In this document: one piece after another, positions 24,530 through 43,828 of the stretch
How positions within the stretch are numbered: position 1 is the first letter of the stretch
Layout: each line of letters starts with the position of its first letter
Assembly (NCBI GenBank): GCA_964036195.1
Contig: OZ038450.1
Location: 28,522,794-28,586,793, forward strand
Reading direction: 5' to 3'
DNA from: Sphaerolaimus hirsutus
Taxonomy: Eukaryota > Nematoda > Chromadorea > Monhysterida > Sphaerolaimidae
DNA length: 64,000 nt
Notes under the pieces: generated by a model
Database searches by the model: none
Seen by the model: only the letters and a program-made list of their open reading frames with translations
What the model was told of the DNA's origin: nothing
Made by a program: the position numbers and the translations under genes

Positions 24530-25120
24530 GAATAGATCCCTGTGTTCACTGTATACACCACCTCCATATCCTGGATATACAGCAAAATTGTGCAAAAATG
24601 GGGGAATGGCAAGTTTGTTGCTCAGGACTAGGGATTCCAGCCCTATTTGCATTAAGGTGAGGTTTGCCTTGATTTTCAGGGTTTTTTTGGATGTGATAAA
24701 ACGCAATTTCAAAGGCAGACAAGGCTTGGATAAACATTTCCAGATGTTTTTTCTATTGTCAAATTTTGTCCATTGTATTGTGACAACCAAATGCAAAAAG
24801 GAGCCCACTATGTAAAATCGATTTGGATAGTCAAAAACTTTGGTCTGCACGCAATAAAAATGTTTGTTAGAAACTTCCTGACAATCTAAAATCTCAAAAA
24901 CTCAACAATTTACACATTGTGCAGATCAATTGACTTGAACAGAACCACAATCAAAACATCTCTTCTAATAGAACGGCATACCTTCAATAGAACCTAAGGC
25001 TCCAATAGAAGTAAAAGTAAAAAATTTGATGAAAACAATTGAACGGCGCTTTTGTATTAGAAGAAATACGGTATTTGATTTTTCAACAATTTTCACACAA
25101 ACTAATTACATTTGTCACTA

Positions 25121-35734
<10,614 letters not shown>

Positions 35735-36900
35735 GATGGGAGGAATGGTGTTTTCGAAACAGAAATATTTATTTACCTAGAGGAATGTTATTCTAATTCC
35801 ATGAATTTGTTGTTTGATTTTTTAAACAGTTATTTATTTCCACATTTTTTGTTTGTTCACATTAGTGCATAGGCAAGCTCATACACCAGCACTATTGAAT
35901 GCACAAGTAATTAAAAAGAAATTAAACAATTTTCAATCCAATGGCTTTGCTACACAAATAAAGCAACCTTTCAGGGTAGATTGGAAATCAAATTTTCAAT
36001 CAAGAGTTCAATAAAATTTTGGAAATTAAAAATTTAAGTCAATCCAAATCAGAACAACAATGTGTAGGAGTTTGCCTATATATAAATGGGCTGGAATGAT
36101 AAATATATTCTAAATACCTATATTACTTTTCTTTATCAGAAACTTTGTTTTGAAAGAACATTCAATATTGATGTTGAGAAGTCATGTTTATCATTCCAAG
36201 CCTATGCCTTCACATGCAAAATTCTTTGCAAAAATATGTATGCATTTTGATGAACATACATATTTTATATTATACCAACATTCTTGATAATTTCCATGGT
36301 AGCAATCTCAATGGTAAGCAAACATTCATATTTATTTATTTTTATTGTAGGTTTTTATAGTAGCACTTTTTCTGAGGTTACTTTACCTGCCACTGCAGTA
36401 TTCTGCCTAGGTATAAAAGTGAACAACTCAACACTTGACAAAAAAACATCGCCTGATCATATCCTTTTTATTTTAGTATTTTTGCATAAAATATGGAAAA
36501 TGCAAATTTTGTAATTTTGCTGCCAGTGTTGCATCGCGGTGCTTTAAGTAAAATTTTAAAAGTTATTGATGTGTATTTTAAAAATTAGTTATGTATTTTA
36601 AGTGTAGTTTTTCAGAATGTCCAACAATTTTACCAACATGTTCTAAAACTTCCTCAGTAGCATGTTTTATTTGTTATCATTGATTTTTGTCGCCATTCAA
36701 AATGGTTATGAATTACACCTTGCAGAGTTTTGATTACTTATCCGCAATGAGATTTCGCTACTACATTTTTACATTTGCAGAAATTTGATGCTACCATATT
36801 TAAGGTTGGAAGGATATTGACTGACCCATACAAATAACATATGATTTTCAATTTCAATATGAACGTATTTCACATATTTAATGTGACAAAATGCTCATAC
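35735..36900. other. Downstream of the smoothelin-like gene; no further gene seen
   Basis: Probable 3' UTR at first, then AT-rich DNA. A weak inverted pair GGGCTGGAATGATAAATAT (36088) / TTTATCATTCCAAGCC (36186) was noted. Confidence 0.35.
35957..35962 (+). terminator. Possible polyadenylation signal of the smoothelin-like gene
   Basis: AATAAA about 220 bases after the TGA at 35732-35734. Placed by distance only; no cleavage site evidence. Confidence 0.35.
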
Positions 36901-37052
36901 CAGGTGCCACTCCCAGACCCTGTAAAATGTCAAATGTCATACAAAGTGTCAAAAGTCATGAAAAATGCCCTGCAAAATGGCAACCGGCATTTTCCATGAC
37001 TTTTGACACTTTGCATGACATTTGACTTTTACAGGGTCTAGGAGTGCCCCTG
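36901..37052. mobile_element. Foldback MITE family A, copy 6
   Basis: CAGGTGCCACTCCCAGACCC to GGTCTAGGAGTGCCCCTG. Compact, about 150 bp, with a clear palindrome around GGCAACCGGCATTTTC. No target duplication visible. Confidence 0.85.
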
Positions 37053-37383
37053 ATTAAAAAATTATTGATAAAAAGTGAAAAAATCGAGACAAATATTCAA
37101 TAAACACCATATATAGTTCCAACCCTAACATAAAAAAAAGTTACGCGCATATTAGGTAGTTAGATATATCTGGGAAATTCATATTGAACGGGCAGATTTG
37201 TAGCACGGGCAAGAGTGATTAGCCTAATCAAGTGTGTTTTTTTTCAATTTCTTTTTCAAAACACATTTTAATTGTTTTGTTTTTCAAATATACGTCGCAA
37301 TGATTTGTCTTGAATTGTTTATTTGTTTAATGCTGGTAACTAGCGTTAAGCGTGCATAAAAGTTTGTAAATACAATTGCACAT

Positions 37384-37538
37384 CAGGTGCCAATCCCAGA
37401 TCCTGTAAAATGTCATGCAAAGTGTCAAAAGTCACGGAAAATGCCCTGCAAAATGGCAACCGTGTTGCCATTTTGCGGGGCATTTTCCATGACTTTTGAC
37501 ACTTTATGACATTTGACATTTTGCAGGGTCTGGGAAGC
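37384..37538. mobile_element. Foldback MITE family A, copy 7
   Basis: CAGGTGCCAATCCCAGATCC to GCAGGGTCTGGGAAG. Arms CAAAATGGCAACCGTG / TTGCCATTTTGCGGGGC. Confidence 0.8.
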
Positions 37539-37699
37539 CGCAGTTTTCGAGATTACGCTCCTTGACATGGAAAACTGTGCTATCAAACAGCACTATCTGA
37601 AAATCTGAAGTTATGATTTTGCGTGTGCAATTGTATTAGATTTCCTACACGCACTGCAAAAAAACTCACTGCAGAGTGCAGACATTTGGAGTAGTCTCG

Positions 37700-37795
37700 C
37701 ATCATGTAAAATGTCATGTAAAACGTCGAATGCGGAGCAAAAGTGAAATACACTGGACATTTTACATTTCACATGGCTTTTTACATTTTACGAGG
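37700..37795. repeat. Small foldback related to family A
   Basis: CATGTAAAATGTCATGTAAAA (37703) faces TTTTACATTTCACATGGC (37758) with GGACATTTTACATTTC. Ends do not match family A tips. Confidence 0.45.
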
Positions 37796-38149
37796 TGCGG
37801 TTGATTTTGTTAACTGTTTTATTCCAATTATATTTGAATTTTACTTCATTCTTGAAACGTATACAGTGAACCACATAACAGTGATGATTTTCATACTGTC
37901 TGAACGAATATGCTTAAGTACTCGAATGAAAGTTGAGAGGTAAAGAATATTAATTCAGTATATATGAACATTTTAAAAAATCACAAATAGCGACAAAACA
38001 CGTGGAACGACAACAAAACCAGATATACAGGAAAATGTCAAAATACTTCAATTTGCACTCTCAGATTGTTCTAAAAACAGGTAGCAGCTAATTCTGTTTG
38101 TAAATATTATTTATAATGCTACATAAAATAATACCAAACGAGATTTGCG

Positions 38150-38352
38150 CTGCGCACACTTGGTGTCAACTGGTTTCCATGTCAACTCAGATTTTAGTTG
38201 ACGAGTCGCAGGACAATTTTCAAGTGCACACGCGAAAATGTATAAATATCGGTATGTGCATTTGAACAGCGTTCAGCGACCCGTCAACTAAAATAGCAAT
38301 GAAAACATATCGGCCCAGTTGACACCCGATTCAATTGTCAACTAGTGTGCGT
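38150..38352. mobile_element. Foldback with GTTGACA-type ends
   Basis: Left GCGCACACTTGGTGTCAACTGG, right CAATTGTCAACTAGTGTGCG. Inner GTCAACTCAGATTTTAGTTGA and GTCAACTAAAATAGCAATG. Confidence 0.6.
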
Positions 38353-38641
38353 AGAGTCATTATCCTTAACTCAAACCACACTCTAAATACAGTACTGGCT
38401 TGTTTTAGACTGGCGTGTTTCAATAGAGCGCCATGCTCAAATACAGTCCCCGGATTACAAATTTTTTTATATAGCTACATAAGCCACGGGAAGCCAATAC
38501 GGTATGCACCAACATAAATATGTAATTTTTTTGTGTTTCCGGGATACACCCTTTTCCCTCACTAAAACAAGAAACTGGCTTTTGATATACATAGTCACAA
38601 ACGCACTTTAGGGACGTTCACATGGATTTTCACGTGTCGAC

Positions 38642-39073
38642 TAGGGTTCAAACGGGATTGAATTTTCGGGATCGTGATCGGGATTGTTTTTTTGAGATTT
38701 CGGGATCGGGATCGGGATTGGCCGGGATTGGGGTCACGGGATCGGGATTGGCATTATTTCGGGATCGGGATTGGGGTCTTGGGATACAGATTTTGGCCAA
38801 TGTTCTGGCATCCACAGTTGTTCATAATGGTCTCAAAACACTGTTGGATGCCAGAAAATTAGCATAAAATGGACGCTGGGGGTTTTTGTTCACATTTTTG
38901 CATGCAAAAATGTCATTTTTCACTTTTTATTTTTTCCAGAAATTTTTCCGGGATCGGGATCCCGCGTTTGGGAGTTTCTCGGGATCGGGATTTGAAAATT
39001 TTCGGGATCGGGATCGGGATTGCTAAATCCCGGGATTTCATGGGATCGGGATCGGGATCCCGTTTGAACCCTA
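38642..39073. mobile_element. hAT-like element filled with CGGGAT repeats, copy 1, 8-bp TSD
   Basis: Termini TAGGGTTCAAACGGGAT / ATCCCGTTTGAACCCTA. Perfect 8-bp direct repeat GTGTCGAC at 38634-38641 and 39074-39081. Subterminal zones are runs of CGGGAT spaced by TT. The core has a short inverted pair (TCTGGCATCCACAGTTGTTC / GTTGGATGCCAGAAA) and CACATTTTTGCATGCAAAAA. The long frames through it (Arg-Asp-rich) are products of the 6-base repeat. Confidence 0.92.
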
Positions 39074-39308
39074 GTGTCGACAATGATCAATTTGAGAATG
39101 AATGAAATTTATGGACAATGTACCCACGTGCACCTTTTTGAAAACAGAAAATTCCAAAAGTCAATTTGAAAAATCAACTTTTAACACATCTTAGTTCACC
39201 GTAATGAGTAATTTTTTTGATCTCTTGATCAACTGCAGTAAACAGGCTCCTGCTTCTAATTAACTCAAATGTTTGAAATGGTTTTATCAGCTTAGGAAAT
39301 ACCAGTTG

Positions 39309-39743
39309 CAAGGACGTACGCAGGGGGGGGGCGGGGGGGGCGGCCGCCCCCCCGTTCCCGGGCCGGTTATAAAAATTTGCCAGGAATGGCACTTTTGTAA
39401 AGCGATTTTGTAGGTACTTTTAAAATTTTTTGCGCGCAAGCGCGCAAACCATACCTCGTTGTTTAATATATAATTCCAGGAGACCAATCAGCATTATAAA
39501 AGTGCCCAACGTGGTCATAGTAAGTATATATAGGTCTTAATAGATACCTATATAGTATACGTTGGCGCCAGCGCCAACGCCAATACTGCCATGGCGCTGG
39601 CGCCTACAAATGGCGCCAGCGCCATGGCTCCATTCCTTTACTATAGGGCCAAATTTTAGGGGCGGGGGCGCCGCCCCCCCCCGTTCGCCGGGCTCCGTAT
39701 ACAATCCGCCCCCCCCCGCTCAAAAATCCTGCGTACGTCCCTG
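39309..39743. mobile_element. hAT-like element with CAAGGACGTACGCAGG ends and GCGCC core, 8-bp TSD
   Basis: Right end CCTGCGTACGTCCCTG. Perfect 8-bp direct repeat ACCAGTTG at 39301-39308 and 39744-39751. Order inside: G tract, GGCCGCCCCCCCGTTCCCGG, a TTGCGCGCAAGCGCGCAAAC palindrome, a GGCGCCAGCGCCATGGC patch (39563-39632), C tract. A close relative is at 57801-58231, and a fragment of the same tip is at 55655-55685. Confidence 0.9.
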
Positions 39744-40089
39744 ACCAGTTGTCAGTGTTAGTGTGTGTGGCACTTATGTTGGCTTCGTGCCAAAAACATC
39801 TAGCCATTTGCATTTTAACCAGTTGACCCCACGAGACACCTAGCCGCTTGAGCAAGCAAGGCATTTTGTCGTTTTTTTCCCTGTCGCTCATTACAAAAGT
39901 GCATGTGGAAAAATTGCCGTATGTCAAAATCATAACTGATTGACTAATTGCGTGTAAAGCACAAATGGTTTCTACTTTAATAGCATAAATAACGACTTAT
40001 TTATTGTACTTGTTCAATTAAATTAATTTTTAACCCGATAATTGTCGTCACATCAAATCCATGTGAACGCCCCTATGGGCCCACACACC

Positions 40090-40445
40090 GACACCTAGTT
40101 GACATCGACACCAAATGTCAACTGGTGGCAGTCCCAAGCCCTGTAAAGTGTAAAGTAAAGTGTCAAATGTAAAGTAAAGTGTCAAATGTAAAGTCAAATG
40201 CAAAGTAAACTGTCAATTGTCATGCAAAGTTCAGTTATAAATTTTTTTTCTTTTTTATTTTGATTGACACTTTACTTTGCATTTGACTTTACATTTGACA
40301 CTTTACTTTACACTTTACAGGGTTTGGGACTGCCCCCTGGTGCCGATCCCAATTCAGAACTTGCTGACGAATGACATTTAAATGAAATCTTTGAATTGGG
40401 AACGGAACCAGTTGACATTTGGTGTCAATGTCAACTAGCGTGTTT
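40090..40445. mobile_element. CACACTAGTTGACA-type foldback with a nested family A relative
   Basis: Outer ends CCGACACCTAGTTGACATCG and GTCAATGTCAACTAGCGTG. The nested palindrome (40126-40340) starts GGCAGTCCCAAGCCCTGTAAA and ends CAGGGTTTGGGACTGCCCC. Its arms are runs of GTGTCAAATGTAAAGT. CTGGT on both sides may be its target duplication. Confidence 0.65.
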
Positions 40446-40752
40446 GGGGCCTATATAACAACGAGCACTCTGACTGCAACAACAAACACTTGTATACACA
40501 GAGTGTGGTTGACAAAATACACACAGACAGTTTCAAACAGTTTTGAGCAAGCACTTGGGAATGCTAATTTTTCCCCAAAAACCTTGTGCGTAGGGTGAAA
40601 AGTGACAGAAAAGTCGTATTTAGTATGTTTTAAGTCGAGTGACAAACGTTTTGTTCATCTATATACTTAGTACTTTTTGTCACGTAGCAAACTTACCACT
40701 TTTCTGGAAAATGAACTTTTGACGTTGACAACTAGTGGAATTAGCTTTGGCT

Positions 40753-40905
40753 TCAATTCCGCAAGTAGACAAGTCAAGCGACAAAAAATGATAAGGGACA
40801 AGTGGCAAGTCTAGTGAAAGTAACTTTACCAGTGACAAATGACAATTGTAAATTCGTCATTTCACTTCCCACTTAGTTTTCACTTGTCTGCTTGTTGCGG
40901 AATTG
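40753..40905. repeat. Foldback with TTCCGCAAGTRG ends
   Basis: CAATTCCGCAAGTAGACAAGT (40754) faces CACTTGTCTGCTTGTTGCGGAATTG (40881). Arms hold AAATGATAAGGGACAAGTGG. Relatives at 44745-44930, 51079-51520 and 60215-61091. Confidence 0.65.
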
Positions 40906-41477
40906 ATGCGAACTGACTGAAAGCTTGGAAATTGCGCATTTGATAAAAAGATTGCAGGGTGGTAAAAATTATGAATAAATAAATATTTATATGGTTTTCG
41001 GGCCGTCCGTTATATAGGCTACATGTTAGAAATACACAAAACACAGGAAAGTAGGTAGAAAAATAGCTGGCAATAGGTAAAATAGGTTACAATGCTTTTG
41101 AGACAGGTTGTTGACCATAGCGGAACCGGAATTGTTACAAAATCTCCACGAAAAATCCCTTCAAATATCTATAAAAAAATCGAATTCACTCACAAGTTTG
41201 AAAATTTTACAAAATCTCCATACTTAACCTTCACACGCAAAATCTCATTCAAATATACAACAAAAATCGAACTCATTCACAAGTTCGAAACTGTCCATAT
41301 TAAATCAAACACACCTTAAAATAAAAAATAATGCAAAAAGTGAAACTAACCTTTCTAAGCGGTGCTAGCCAAGCTGGCATTGAAACGCTCCGCCCGGCGC
41401 GCTTTTTTGGTTTCAACTCCCTGAAAGATGTTTTTTTTGTTGTTGCTTTTTGGGTGAAATTATTCGGGTTTAGGATG

Positions 41478-42003
41478 ATATGACTTTTCGATGCCCATAT
41501 CCTAAATTTTTGAAATGTGGTTTTTGCGCGTCGTTATTCGATATCTCATAAAATAGGGGCCGATATTCGATATAGAAAATGTGTGACATTTGATATTCGA
41601 TAAGACATATAACGCAAAACAACGCACAAGCACATTCTTGGGTAATTTGTGTGGCTGAAGGTTTTTGTAAAAACAACAACATATCAGCCAGTAGTAGTAT
41701 CCGTAGTAGTAGTAGTAGTAAAAACTTGGGCACCGGGCGTACTTGGGCACCGGGTTTACTGGGCACCGACACACCGTCACGGATACTACTACTGGCTGAT
41801 ATGTTGTTGTTTTTACAAAAACCTTCAGCCACACAAATTACTCAAGAATGTGCTTGTGCGTTGTTTTGCATTATATGTCTTATCGAATATCAAATGTCAC
41901 ACATTTTCTATATCGAATATCGGCCCCTATTTTATGAGATATCGAATAACGACGCGCAAAAACCACATTTCAAAAATTTAGGATATGGGCATCTAAAAGC
42001 GAC
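41478..42003. repeat. Near-perfect palindrome with about 225-bp arms
   Basis: The left arm runs from about GATGCCCATATCC (41489) to CCAGTAGTAGTATCCGT. The right arm starts ACGGATACTACTACTGGCTG (41778) and returns to GGATATGGGCAT (41985-41996). The arms are almost identical, including CGATATTCGATATAGAAAAT and AGGTTTTTGTAAAAACAACA. The 65-bp loop has GTAGTAGTAG and GGGCACCGGGCGTACTTG. Open frames seen in both arms on opposite strands encode the same residues because the arms are copies. Confidence 0.9.
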
Positions 42004-42009
42004 GGTGTG

Positions 42010-42190
42010 TCGGTGCCCAAGTAAACCCGGTGCCCAAGTACGCCCGGTGCCCAAGTTTAAATACCCGGTGCCCAAGTACGACCGGTGCCCAAGTAAGGTG
42101 CCCGTACATGTGCACCAGGCGGATGTTTACTTGCGCACCGGGTGGCTTTTTACTTGTGCATACTTGTGCAGTACTTGGGCACTGTGGCGG
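42010..42190. repeat. GGTGCCCAAGTA minisatellite, block 1
   Basis: Degenerate tandem of GGTGCCCAAGTAMRCCC units, continuing motifs in the loop at 41728-41772. Block 2, partly inverted, is at 43015-43190. Confidence 0.75.
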
Positions 42191-42306
42191 TTGCTTACTT
42201 GAACACACAGGGTTTACTTGAGAATCAAGGATTTGCTCATCCCCCTCCCCCATAGCAGCCCGGACACTCATTCGCGATGGCACTCAAGATGAATAGTGAT
42301 GGCACT

Positions 42307-42814
42307 CAGGGTTTTTTTAATTTTGACCCTCCGAGTGGTTGGATATATAGCAAATCGCTCCTCCGGAGGGATAGATAGCTGAAAAATTTTCTGGGGGGGT
42401 TGGGGGGGGGTTGTGGTGGTTCGATAAATATATAGGCTTTTTAGGGACATAGAAGGAAGAAAAGGGAGAAAAATCGCTAAAAGTAGGTGTAAAATAGCTC
42501 AAAATGGGTATACAAGAGAAAATAGTACTTAAAATAGCTGAAAATCAGTGAGACGCATGAACTAGTGGTTTAAGAGGTGAAAATCTATATATAGGTATGA
42601 AAAATAGTGATTTTGAGCGAAAATTGGGGTATAGTTTCTGAAAAATCGCTCCAGATATGTAGATAGCTGGGTGATTTGGGGGGGGGGGGGTTAGGGGGTA
42701 GTAGCTCAAAATTTTGCCTCCGGGATAGATAGATAGCAGAGCGGCCTCCGGGATAGATAGATAGCTGGGCGGTTTGAGGGGGAACCCCCTCAACCCCCCC
42801 ATTTGAGACCACTG
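42307..42814. mobile_element. hAT-like element with GATAGATAGC repeats (family G), copy 1, 8-bp TSD
   Basis: Begins CAGGGTTTTTTTAATTTTGAC, ends TTTGAGACCACTG. Perfect 8-bp direct repeat ATGGCACT at 42299-42306 and 42815-42822. Subterminal GGGATAGATAGCTG units at both ends (42368, 42723-42775), long G tracts, and a middle with AGAAGGAAGAAAAGGGAGAA and AAATCGCTAAAAGTAGGTG. Its three relatives lie inside PRPF19 introns. Confidence 0.88.
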
Positions 42815-42831
42815 ATGGCACTAGCGATCAC

Positions 42832-42960
42832 CTTCACAACCCGGAATGTTACCCGGACTCGATATTTTTTTCTGGTCATAAATACAAGCACTAGTCAACT
42901 GGCGCTTGTATTTACGACCCGAAAAAATATCGAGTGTGGGTAACATTCCGGGTTGTGAAC
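42832..42960. repeat. Short palindrome
   Basis: CACAACCCGGAATGTTACCC (42836) faces GGGTAACATTCCGGGTTGTG (42938). Inner GATATTTTTTTCTGGTC / GACCCGAAAAAATATCG and AAATACAAGC / GCTTGTATTT. Confidence 0.85.
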
Positions 42961-43014
42961 ATGAAATGCTGGAAGTTTCTGTGACTCGCTCGCACGAGTA
43001 TGGTGCACAAGTAC

Positions 43015-43190
43015 CCCCACAAGTTTCTTGTGCACCGGGCAGGGCGCTTGCACCTGAGCGGTGCCCAAGTAAACATCCGCCCGGTGCCCAAGTACAGGCA
43101 CTTTATGTGGGCACTGGGCGTACTTGGGCACCGGGTATTTAAACTTGGGCACCAGGCGTACTTGGGCACCGGGTTTACTTGGGCACCGGT
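43015..43190. repeat. GGTGCCCAAGTA minisatellite, block 2
   Basis: GGTGCCCAAGTA-type units up to 43095, then the complementary TACTTGGGCACCGGG orientation to 43190. It ends just before the hAT-like element at 43210. Confidence 0.75.
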
Positions 43191-43209
43191 CTTTCGCCGT
43201 ATCCGTCAG

Positions 43210-43769
43210 TAGGGTTCAAACGGGATTGACTTTTCGGGATCGGGATTCACTTTTTGAGATTTCGGGATCGGGATCGGGATTGGGGTTTCGGGATCGGGAT
43301 TGGTATTTTGAGATTTCGGTATCGGGATCGGGATTGGCCGGGATTGGGGTCACGGGATCGGGATCGGGATTGGCATTTTTTCGGGATCGGGATTGGGGTG
43401 TAGGGATAGAGATTTTTGTCACTGTTCTGGCATTCACAGTTGTTCATAAAGGTCTCGAAACACTGTTGGATGCCAGAAAAGTGACATAAAATGGACGCTG
43501 GGGGTTTGCGTTCACATTTTTGCACGCAAAAATGTCATTTTTTAACTTTTTATAATTTTCACTATTTTTTCCGGGATCGGGATCCCGGACTTGGGAGATT
43601 CTCGGGATCGGGATTTGAAAGTTTTCGGGATCGGGATCGGGATTGGTATTTTTGGATTTCGGGATCGGGATCGGGATTGGGGTTTCGGGATCGGGATCGG
43701 AATCGGAACTGCTAAATCCCGGAATTTCACGGGATCCGGGATCGGGATCGGGATCCCGTTTGAACCCTA
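43210..43769. mobile_element. hAT-like element filled with CGGGAT repeats, copy 2, 8-bp TSD
   Basis: Termini TAGGGTTCAAACGGGATTG / ATCCCGTTTGAACCCTA. Perfect 8-bp direct repeat TCCGTCAG at 43202-43209 and 43770-43777. Same core as copy 1 (GGACGCTGGGGGTTTGCGTTC, ATGCCAGAAAAGTGACATAA) with more CGGGAT units. Confidence 0.92.
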
Positions 43770-43828
43770 TCCGTCAGTAGACCACACGACCTCGCACATC
43801 AGCTTTTGCACATGTTTTTCTGTCATTT

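Noticed and set aside
24486-24850. Overlapping frames of 109 and 114 aa on opposite strands
   Set aside because: Partly inside a family A MITE; no recognisable domain, and no splice sites that join them to the smoothelin-like exons in phase.
38642-38648. Interstitial telomeric repeat (TAGGGTT)
   Set aside because: Only one unit at each tip and never in tandem; it is the terminal inverted repeat.
41470-42202. Open frames of 110-183 aa on both strands (starting MAEGFCKNNNISAS or similar)
   Set aside because: Both copies lie in the arms of one palindrome and read the same DNA; they continue into a minisatellite. No domain or splice context.
42010-43190. CRISPR-like array (GGTGCCCAAGT units)
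   Set aside because: Units are degenerate, have no constant spacer length, occur in both orientations and sit in eukaryotic intergenic DNA.
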